Positions 16,724 to 26,400 of a DNA stretch of 64,000 nucleotides are shown in pieces (the stretch's first letter is position 1; each line of letters starts with the position of its first letter). The DNA lies in NCBI RefSeq assembly GCF_009746565.1, contig NZ_WRPN01000001.1:496001-560000 (forward strand), written 5' to 3'. The notes under the pieces are model-generated. The model worked only from the letters and a program-made list of their open reading frames with translations. It was not told the origin of the DNA and searched no databases. This DNA comes from Mariniflexile maritimum. Lineage in GTDB: Bacteria > Bacteroidota > Bacteroidia > Flavobacteriales > Flavobacteriaceae. The position numbers and the translations under genes were made by a program.

Positions 16724-18787
16724 TTAATTTTCTAGTTTTTTTAAGTAATAATTGTAGGTTTCAAACTGCGACCTTACTTTTTCTTTATCATTTATCTTAT
16801 ATTCATTTTCTTGTGAAGCGTTCAATACCCGTGCCTTCACGTTATCGCTCCAACAAATATTGAAGGTGTCGATAATTTCTTGTTTTATGGCTTCATCATA
16901 AATGGGGCAGCTCACTTCTACCCTATTTTCTATGTTCCTTGTCATCCAATCGGCAGAAGAAATATACACCTTGGGGTTGCCGTTATTGCCAAATATATAT
17001 ACCCTGGAATGTTCTAAAAATTTATCGACCACACTAATAACCTCAATATTTTCGCTCATGCCCTTAATGCCCGGAACCAAACAGCAAATCCCCCTTATGA
17101 TCATTTCAATTTTAACGCCTGCGTTACTGGCTTCATATAGTTTATCGACCATGTTGTAACTTGAAATACTGTTCATTTTTAAACGTATTAAGCCTTCGTT
17201 CCCGTTTTTTACGTTTTGGATTTCGGCATCAATTAATTTGAAAATTGATTTTTTGGTATGATGGGGCGATGTTATTAAATGCTTGTAACGGAATATTTTA
17301 TAGTTCGATTCAAAAAAGCTGAAAATTTTAGTTACATCTTTCAGGATACGCTGGTCGGAGGTGAACAAGGTATAATCGGTATATACTTTTGCGGTCGATT
17401 CGTTAAAATTTCCGGTGCTTATAAAACCATACCGTTTTAGCTTCTTCCCTTCTTCCCGCTCGATGATGCACATTTTGCTGTGCACTTTTAAACCTTTTAC
17501 GCCAAAAACCAAATTGATGCCTTCATCTTCCATTTGTTGGGCATAGTTGATGTTGGCCTGCTCGTCGAACCTAGCTTGAAGTTCTATGGAAACCGTTACT
17601 TGCTTGCCGTTTATGGCGGCATTTATAAGCGAACTGGCAATATCGGATATTTGTGCCAACCTATATATGGTTATTTTTATGGTTCTTACCTTGGGGTCCA
17701 AAGCGGCCTCGCGCAAAAATTTAACGATGTACGAAAACGTTTGGTAGGGCGCGTGCAGCAGGTAATCTTTTTGTTTGATGGCTTCAAATATGCTGGATTC
17801 CAAGCTAAGTCCCTTAATGGGCAAAGCCTCTATTTTACTGTACATTAAATCGGTACGCCCTAAACTAGGGAAGCTCATGTAATCGCGACGGTTGTGGTAG
17901 CGACCTCCGGGTATGATGCTGTCGGTATCTTCAATGCCCATTTTAGTCATTAAAAATTCCAAAGTTTCAGCATCAATGGTTTTATCATAAACAAAGCGCA
18001 CGGGGTTGCCCAATTGGCGGTGCTTCACACTATCGGATATTTTTTCAATAAAACTTTTGCTCAAATCGCTCTCAAAATCCAATTCCCCATCGCGGGTTAT
18101 CTTAATCATGTGGGCTGAAATGCTTTTGTAGTCGAAAATGTTAAAAATATCGCGCAAGCAATGGCGCAATAAATCGTCTATTAAAATGATGAAGTTTTTA
18201 TCGTCCTGCTTTGGAAGTTCCACAAAGCGGTTTATGGATTTTGGTATTTCAATTAATGCAAACTGTTTTTTAGCATTGTTCATTTCCATCCTAACGGCCA
18301 AATAAGCGGCGCTATCCTTTAGGTTTGGCAATAAAACTGCATCGTTTAAAATAATGGTTACCAGGGCAGGACTAACTTTTCTAATAAAATATTTTCTTAA
18401 AAACTCGTGCTGCGTATCGTTAATTTGGGTTTCATTGATGATGTAAATGTTTTCATCTTTCAGGCGCATTTGGATGCTGTCCAAAACCTCTAAACTTTCA
18501 CTTTGTTGTTTTATAACTATTTGGGTAATAATTTCCAGCAATTCGGTAGCCTTCATACCGCCCAATTCGGTTTTACCGCCTTTTCCGGCATCAACAATTC
18601 GCTTTACTGTTGCATAGCGTACTTTAAAAAACTCGTCGAGGTTGTTCGAAAAAATGCCTAAAAAACGCAAACGCTCTATTAAAGGAACCGTTTCGTCGGA
18701 TGCTTCTTGCAAAACCCGCGCGTTAAATTGCAACCAGCTTATTTCTCGGTTTATATAAATGTTCGTGTGAACTTCTGGTTTGATCAT
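16724..18787 (-). CDS. ppk1: Polyphosphate kinase 1
   Basis: Reversibly polymerises ATP gamma-phosphate into polyphosphate. 687 residues, usual length. N-terminal domain starts YINREISWLQFNARVLQEA, with RLRFLGIFSNNLDEFFKVR. The PLD-like catalytic domains include ALDPKVRTIKITIYRLA, KVHSKMCIIER (catalytic His), FISTGNFNESTAKVYTDY and, in the second half, HSRVYIFGN and YISSADWMTRNIENRVE. The gene lies between sixA and ppx on the same strand. Confidence 0.96.
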   Translation of the reverse strand: MIKPEVHTNIYINREISWLQFNARVLQEASDETVPLIERLRFLGIFSNNLDEFFKVRYATVKRIVDAGKGGKTELGGMKATELLEIITQIVIKQQSESLEVLDSIQMRLKDENIYIINETQINDTQHEFLRKYFIRKVSPALVTIILNDAVLLPNLKDSAAYLAVRMEMNNAKKQFALIEIPKSINRFVELPKQDDKNFIILIDDLLRHCLRDIFNIFDYKSISAHMIKITRDGELDFESDLSKSFIEKISDSVKHRQLGNPVRFVYDKTIDAETLEFLMTKMGIEDTDSIIPGGRYHNRRDYMSFPSLGRTDLMYSKIEALPIKGLSLESSIFEAIKQKDYLLHAPYQTFSYIVKFLREAALDPKVRTIKITIYRLAQISDIASSLINAAINGKQVTVSIELQARFDEQANINYAQQMEDEGINLVFGVKGLKVHSKMCIIEREEGKKLKRYGFISTGNFNESTAKVYTDYTLFTSDQRILKDVTKIFSFFESNYKIFRYKHLITSPHHTKKSIFKLIDAEIQNVKNGNEGLIRLKMNSISSYNMVDKLYEASNAGVKIEMIIRGICCLVPGIKGMSENIEVISVVDKFLEHSRVYIFGNNGNPKVYISSADWMTRNIENRVEVSCPIYDEAIKQEIIDTFNICWSDNVKARVLNASQENEYKINDKEKVRSQFETYNYYLKKLEN

Positions 18788-18908
18788 GCTTAAAATATGT
18801 TGGGACTTTTCACAAATATATCCTATTTAGGTTAAATAAACCCATTAAAAAAATGAAGATGTTTTACGATTCTTCACGATTACTATGAACCATTTACTGC
18901 TGAAGACA

Positions 18909-19409
18909 CTAAAAAGAAGGGTCGTTTTTTAAATCTCTTGGAAATAAAGCACTTATGGTTTTTCCTTTGGTTAAATCTTGCCATCTGTCCACATCAAACA
19001 CTATTGTTACCACACCACAGGTTGGTACGTTTTCTATATATCGATCACCAAAAGTATTTACAAACGCTGTAATGGCGTGGTTGTGGCCAAAAACCATCAA
19101 ATTATGCACACGGTTATCGCAATTTTTAATAATCCGGATCAAATTGTTTCCTGAAAAATCATAGAGATCTGGTTCAACATGAAATATACTTGGTTGGATA
19201 TGCAGATTTTCAACAAAAATGTTTGCCGTTGTTTTGGCTCGAACCGCATCACTTGAAATCGCCAAATCGATGGCTAAATCGTTTGCATTTAAATGGTTTG
19301 AAACTAAATGTGCGTCGGAAATACCGCGTTCATTCAACGGGCGATCATGGTCGTTCAGGTGATGCTCCCACGATGATTTGGCATGCCTAACGATGAGTAG
19401 CTTTTTCAT
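18909..19409 (-). CDS. sixA: SixA-type histidine phosphatase
   Basis: Histidine-phosphatase superfamily, 166 residues. The catalytic LLIVRHAKSSWEH stands at the N-terminus; other pocket residues are in PLNERGISDA, ISSDAVRAKTTA and MVFGHNHAITAFVN. SixA proteins act on phosphohistidine of phosphorelay proteins in Escherichia coli; the substrate here is unknown. First gene of the sixA-ppk1-ppx run, with a 121-base gap to ppk1. Several TTAATCGA/TCGATTAA copies cluster around its start. Confidence 0.9.
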   Translation of the reverse strand: MKKLLIVRHAKSSWEHHLNDHDRPLNERGISDAHLVSNHLNANDLAIDLAISSDAVRAKTTANIFVENLHIQPSIFHVEPDLYDFSGNNLIRIIKNCDNRVHNLMVFGHNHAITAFVNTFGDRYIENVPTCGVVTIVFDVDRWQDLTKGKTISALFPRDLKNDPSF

Positions 19410-19885
19410 AAAATTTTCGATTAACTGTAAATTTAATCGATAAAAGGTTGTTTTTTTCGATTAAATTCATTTTATTTGCTCGATAAAGTTACAAATTTTG
19501 TTTTTATTATGGTGGAAAACGCTAACAAACGCATTAATTATTAAAGCATTAGGATATTAAAATTTTACAACCGACAAATAACACATTATTGCGATTAAGC
19601 GCAACTTGGAGCTTTTAATCGATTTTTTAAGTGATTTAACATTTTATTTTGACCAACACATAGCTTATACGTTAATTTGTTCTACCTATATAATTGAAAC
19701 TTATGACCCCAAATCTAATTTCACAAAAAGCCATAGCATTGTTGTACAATGTTTTTCCCTCGCAGTTTTTTCCCTCAAAAACTATTTTATCGTTGATTTT
19801 AACATTCAGAAACTAAGAGTGACCATTGCGTTGCGTTAGTGTCTGTATTATAATATATTTTAATTAAAATAATCTTTTTTTAGCC
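19410..19885. other. 476-base divergent regulatory region between sixA and the adhesin locus
   Basis: No convincing gene; a 77-codon frame at 19606-19839 looks non-coding. Contents seen: TCGATTAA at 19417-19424, a 10-base inverted repeat ATTTAATCGA/TCGATTAAAT at 19431-19440 and 19457-19466, a further TTAATCGA at 19615-19622, and two direct copies of TTTTTCCCTC at 19752-19761 and 19767-19776. The first group probably concerns sixA, the last the adhesin locus. No clean TAnnTTTG was found for the plus strand; TATATTTT about 30 bases before the ATG at 19886 is the nearest. Confidence 0.5.
19431..19466. promoter_or_regulatory. Inverted repeat upstream of sixA, possible operator
   Basis: Perfect 10-base arms ATTTAATCGA and TCGATTAAAT separated by 16 bases, 22 bases upstream of the sixA start. 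A third half-site TCGATTAA lies at 19417-19424. Confidence 0.35.
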
Positions 19886-20410
19886 ATGAGAAATAAATCG
19901 ACTTTTGCGTTTTATACTTTTTTGTTTTCCCTATGTGTATCCTTATGTTCTTTTAACAAAACAACGGCACAGGAAAAGGGTATTTATGAACTAAGTGAAA
20001 CGAACAGTTTAGCAAAAACCAGTTCAAAAAAAGCAAACCTAAACGACAGGGAAGATTTTTATGCATTGGCGCTTAACCTTCATGCAACCATTTATGTTGA
20101 AAATAATAGTTTAAGAAAAAGCAACAAAAATATAACTTCTGCATCAAAGCTAACTTTTAATGATGCCAAGTCTTTTAACATATTAAACCAAAACAACCAA
20201 GATTTTAGCGATGTAGAGCTTATTACCATTGTTTTGAATAGTGAAAGCGATTTGAACAATAAAATAAACCTTACGCAAGCCAATGGTTTTAATAGTTTAA
20301 AATACGTTTACATAAAATGCAATTTTAAATGCAGCGAACAACAACTTAAAAGCTTTGTAACCTCTGATGCTGCCATAAGAGTGTTCTACAAATCTGAAAC
20401 GCCTTCATAA
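19886..20410 (+). CDS. Small secreted protein upstream of the giant adhesin, unknown function
   Basis: 174 residues, no family recognised. An N-terminal signal runs to about residue 29 (FLFSLCVSLCSFNKTTAQ). The mature part has a Ser/Lys/Asn-rich first half and a second half of mixed strand/helix (DVELITIVLNSESDLNN, LKYVYIKCNFKCSEQQLKSF) with two Cys four residues apart. There is no sorting domain, so it should stay in the periplasm or outer membrane. It precedes the 9.7-kb adhesin gene by 37 bases and is probably the first gene of that operon; a chaperone or accessory role would be pure inference. Confidence 0.75.
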   Translation: MRNKSTFAFYTFLFSLCVSLCSFNKTTAQEKGIYELSETNSLAKTSSKKANLNDREDFYALALNLHATIYVENNSLRKSNKNITSASKLTFNDAKSFNILNQNNQDFSDVELITIVLNSESDLNNKINLTQANGFNSLKYVYIKCNFKCSEQQLKSFVTSDAAIRVFYKSETPS

Positions 20411-20447
20411 AAGTCCTAAAGATACCATCCATTTAAAAGTTTGAAAA

Positions 20448-23400
20448 ATGAAAAAACATTACACTAAAAAAACAGTTGCAAATACCGTTTCAATTAAATT
20501 GATGCTGTTTGCCGTTTTGCTTATAAGTGCAATTTATACAAGTTATGGTCAGGTTAGGGTGCCTTTTACCCCAAGAGCATCGGACTTTACGCCTACAAAA
20601 ACCAATTATACCCTAAAGGGCGATTTTACCATGATAGGAAACACCAACCTACAATTGGCCGGTTTTACCTATCCAACCAATGCATCAAACAACAACGAGA
20701 TGAAATACGTTGATATTGATGGAGATATTAATACTTGGAACTCATCTTCAGCCAATTTAACGTTTTCAACCGAAAATGGCGCCAATCCAGATTGTTCCAA
20801 TATTGTGTATGCAGGATTGTATTGGACAGGTAGATCGAACATTGAAAATACGTTTGAAGTGGTAAACCCAAACACCATATACCACAACAATACTATTGAT
20901 AAAACAAATTACACCTTAAATATTTCAACCGATAGTAACTATACTTATTTTTTATTTACCCCTGCGGGCACTGGAGACACCGTTCGGTTCAGGATTAACT
21001 CATCCAATAATGCCATTCAAGTTCAAAGAAATGGCGGTGGCTGGAGTGCCAACATACCCAATACTTACAACAACAATCGATTTAACTTTACGACTAATTA
21101 TGAGGTTTTTTCAACCTCAAATTATGTTTTAGAAGTTTCGGCTTTAAGAACAGACAATACCGATCGTGCCTATGTAAATACTAAAAAAAGTTTTGATAAA
21201 CATAAAGTGCTATTAAAAGGCCCTTCCGCTACAACCTATGATAATATCACGGCTGCAGACAATAATATTTATTACCCAACTACTGGCGATGGTTATATGT
21301 TCTCTGCCTATGCTGAAATTACCGATTACGTGAAACTTCATGGCCTTGGAGATTATTTTGTTGCAGACATTGCTTTAAGAGAAGGTGAATCTGATGCTAC
21401 CGGTTATTATGGTGGCTGGGGAATGGTAGTGGTTTATGAAAACTCTAAAATGAAATGGCGCGACGTAACCGTTTTTGATGGTCATGCCTATGTAGCAAAC
21501 CAAATAACTGCCAATTATACGTTTAATGTTTCTGGCTTTAACGCTGTACAAAATGGCGATGTAAACTTAAAGTTAGGGCTTATGGCTGGAGAAGGTGATA
21601 TAGCTATATCTGGAGATTATTTTCAAATTGAAAAACGAAATACCGGCGTTTATGAATCCTTAAGCCATAGTAGCAATGCTACCAATAACTTCTTTAACTC
21701 ATCCATCGTAACAGGAGGAAATTCTAGAAATCCAAATTATGGAAACAATACCGGTATGGATATTGCCATGTTTGAAGTAGATAACGGAAACAACGATGCC
21801 AACCCTTCCAACGACAACCAGTACATTACCAATAACCAAACTTCTACCTCCTTTAAATACGGCTCTACACAAGATACCTATGTGATATTTAATCTAACAT
21901 TTTCCGTAGATGCCTATATCCCAGAACCTGAGGTATTGTTAACAACCAGCGCAATTAATACCAGCGGCTCAAACCCCAATGTGCTCTTGCCAGGTGAAAG
22001 TGCCACTTATAAGATAGAAATTAGAAATAAAGGAACTGAAGCTACTAACAATACCATTATTACCATACCGGTACCATACACGTCTTCTTATCAAAATTTA
22101 AGTATCCTATATAACGGTTCAACTAATTTCACACCTGCTAATGCGCCCATTTACGACCCAAATGCGGGGGCAACGGGCTCTATTATTTGGAATCTTGGAA
22201 CCTTACCAGCAACTGGAAACCCGAATGAAATTTTAGCCGACTTAAGCTTTACGTTAAAAGCTACAACCGATTGTTCGCTTTTAGTAAACGCCAATTGCGA
22301 TTCTAATATTTCTTTAGGGGGTTCTATTGCAGGCACAGGCGCAACCTCAGGCGTTTCATTTAACCAACAATTAATCCAAGGTTATGAAACAAATGGTAGC
22401 TGTGTGGGCGAGCCTATACCAACACCAAACATACTTCCAATAGATTCTGAAGCTTATGTTAATGCTAATTGTGGAAGCTATACGGCTGTTAGGGATTTTT
22501 ATTTTTGTAACATTGGCTCTAATCCTATCCAAACTTCTCAAATAAAAGATGCATTTCCTCCAGGTACTAAATACTATAACGAATATCCTTTAACGAATAC
22601 TTCAATCCAGTTCAGTGCTTCAAACCCGTTTCCTCCTACTTTAGGGTCATCGGTGTACTATGCAATTCCTCCTGGATCCACAACTTGTTATTACCAATTT
22701 ACCATTAATGTATCTAACATATCCTCGGTACCAACTGTACAGAACGTTAGTTACTGTTTAAATGCTCCAGCGAGCCCATTAACGGCCGTTCCTAGTGATG
22801 CACCAACATCGCCATCGGCATTTACGCTATACTATTATACTGATAATAACCCATCAACACCTGCGCAAACTTCTATCGTTCCATCTACAAGTACTGCCGG
22901 AGAAACCACTTATTATGTAGCAGAAGGTTATTCAAATTCTTGTATCAGTCCAATTAGGGTTCCTATAAAAGTAACCGTTTATGGAGGTGTACCAGTAATA
23001 ACAGCACCAAATACCATTGCCATTGAAGGATGTGATGTAAACAATATTACCGCGTCAACTGCTAGATATCCTTACAGTTCTACGCAGTCTGCCGATATAA
23101 AAGACACCTTTATTACAACAGGTTACACGGCTTCAGATGATGAAACCATAGCTAGCATAACGTATATCGATGTTATTGATACTAACACAAGTTGTCCATT
23201 AGTGGTAACTAGAACTTTTACTATTACTGATGGATGTGGAAATACAGCAACTGCATCACAAACTATAACAATAACCCAAGTTGACTTTACGGCTCCAGCA
23301 AACGGCGGCTCCACCGTCGATTGCTTAGCGGCCGCCAAAGTAGCACCTGCAACGCCTACCGTAATCGATGCTTGTGGCAACGCTTTAATCCCTGTTCTAA

Positions 23401-26400
23401 AGACAGCACCTGCCGATATCGCCTGTTCCGGTGACATGGTATGGGTCTATACCTATACCGACTGTGCCGGCAATACAAAGGATTGGACTTATACTTATAC
23501 AATCGATGTCCCTGACTTCACCGCACCTGCAAACGCAGGCTCTACCGTAGATTGTTTAGCTGATGCCAAAGTAGCACCTGCGACGCCCAACGTGACCGAT
23601 GCCTGTGGCAATGCCATAACGCCCGTGCTAAAGACAACGCCCGCAGACATCGCCTGTTCAGGTGACATGGTATGGGTCTATACCTATACCGACTGTGAAG
23701 GCAACGCCCACGATTGGTCGTACACTTATACCATCAACGTACCTGACTTTACGGCTCCCGCAAACGCAGGCTCTACCGTAGATTGTTTAGTTGATGCCAA
23801 AGTAGCACCCGCGACGCCTACCGTAATCGATGCTTGTGGCAACGCTTTAATCCCTGTTCTAAAAACAACACCTGCCGATATTGCCTGTTCAGGTGACATG
23901 GTATGGGTCTATACCTATACCGACTGTGAGGGGAACGCACACGATTGGTTGTACACCTACTCCATCGACGTGCCCGATTTTACGGCTCCCGCAAACGGCG
24001 GATCTACCGTAGATTGCTTAGCGGCCGCCAAGGTAGCACCCGCGACGCCCAACGTGACTGATGCCTGTGGCAATTCCATAACGCCCGTGCTAAAGACAAC
24101 GCCCGCAGACATCGCCTGTTCAGGAGACATGGTATGGGTCTATACCTATACCGACTGTGAGGGGAACGCACACGATTGGTCGTACACTTATACCATCGAC
24201 GTCCCTGACTTCACCTTACCTGCAAACGGTTTGCAAACTGTCGGCAACCTTGCCAATGCCGTGGAGCCAACACCGCCCAACGTGACCGATGCCTGTGGCA
24301 ATGCTATCGTGCCTGCCGCTGCCATAAAAACAGCGACCCCCGATTGCCAGGGAACCGTGGTATACACGTTCACATACACCGATTGTGAGGGCAATGCCCA
24401 TGATTGGACCTATACCTATACCATTGAGCTCGCTCCTTTTGCGGTGCCCGCAAACGGTGGCGCCACCGTGAACTGTATTGCAGATGCCACAACGCCAACA
24501 CCGCCAACGGTATCGGATGCCAATGGCAGCCCCATTGCGCCTACAATGGCACAAAGTGCGGACCCTACCTGTTCCGGCAGCAAGGTGTTCACCTTTACAT
24601 ATACCGACTGTGCCGGCAATACAAAGGATTGGACTTATACCTATACCATCGATGTCCCTGACTTCACCGCACCTGCAAACGCAGGCTCTACCGTAGATTG
24701 TTTAGCTGATGCCAAAGTAGCACCCGCGACGCCCAACGTAATCGATGCCTGTGGCAATGCTTTAATCCCTGTTCTAAAAACAACACCTGCTGATATCGCC
24801 TGTTCAGGAGACATGGTATGGGTCTATACCTATGCCGACTGTGAAGGGAACGCACACGATTGGTCGTACACCTACACCATCGACGTACCTGACTTCACCT
24901 TACCCGCAAACGGCTTACAAACTGTTGGCAACCTAGCGGATGCCGTAGCGCCGACACCGCCCAACGTGACCGATGCCTGTGGCAATGCCATCGTGCCTGC
25001 GGCACCTACCAGGACCGCGGCACCCGATTGCCAGGGAACCGTGGTATATACCTTCAACTACACCGACTGTGAGGGCAATGCCCATGATTGGACCTATACC
25101 TATACCATTGACCTCGCTCCTTTTACAGTACCTGCCAATGGTAGCGCTACCGTAAACTGTATTGCAGATGCCACAACGCCAACACCGCCAACGGTATCGG
25201 ATGCCAATGGCAGCCCCATTACGCCTACAATGGCACAAAGTGCTGACCCAACCTGTTCCGGCAGCAAGGTGTTCACCTTTACATATACCGACTGTGCCGG
25301 CAATACTGCCGATTGGACATATACCTACACCATCGACGTACCTGACTTTACGGCTCCCGCAAACGGCGGCTCCACCGTTGATTGTCTAGCGGATGCCAAA
25401 GTAGCACCTGCAACGCCCAACGTGACCGATGCCTGTGGCAATGCCATAACGCCCGTGCTTAAGACAACGCCCGCAGACATCGCCTGTTCAGGAGACATGG
25501 TATGGGTCTATACCTATACCGACTGTGAGGGGAACGCACACGATTGGTCGTACACTTATACCATCGACGTCCCTGACTTTACGGCTCCCGCAAACGCAGG
25601 CTCTACCGTAGATTGTTTAGTTGATGCCAAAGTAGCACCCGCGACGCCTACCGTAATCGATGCTTGTGGCAACGCTTTAATCCCTGTTATAAAAACAACA
25701 CCTGCCGATATTGCCTGTTCAGGTGACATGGTATGGGTCTATACCTATACCGACTGTGAAGGGAACGCACACGATTGGTCGTACACCTACTCCATCGACG
25801 TGCCCGATTTTGCGCTACCGGCAAACGGCGGCTCCACCGTCGATTGTTTAGTTGATGCCAAAGTAGCACCTGCAACGCCTACCGTAATCGATGCTTGTGG
25901 CAATGCTTTAATCCCTGTTCTAAAAACAACACCTACCGACATCGCCTGTTCCGGTGACATGGTATGGGTCTATACCTATACCGACTGTGAGGGGAACGCA
26001 CACGATTGGTCGTACACCTACACCATCGACGTGCCCGATTTTACGGCTCCCGCAAACGGCGGCTCCACCGTCGATTGTCTAGCGGCCGCCAAGGTAGCAC
26101 CTGCAACGCCCAACGTGACCGATGCCTGTGGCAATGCCATAACGCCTGTGCTGAAGACATCGCCCGCAGACATCGCCTGTTCAGGAGACATGGTATGGGT
26201 CTATACCTATACCGACTGTGAAGGCAACACCCACGATTGGTCGTACACCTACACTATCGATGTCCCTGACTTCACCGCACCTGCAAACGCAGGCTCTACC
26301 GTCGATTGTTTAGCTGATGCCAAAGTAGCACCTGCAACGCCTACCGTAATCGATGCCTGTGGCAACGCTTTAATCCCTGTTCTAAAAACAACACCTGCCG

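Noticed and set aside
19606-19839. 77-codon plus-strand frame before the adhesin locus
   Set aside because: No signal peptide or motif, unlikely composition, and it covers the CCCTC repeats; probably regulatory DNA.
19829-19845. GCGTTGCGTTAGTG as a sixth R element
   Set aside because: Only one end resembles the consensus; no GTAACGCC partner or internal core follows.
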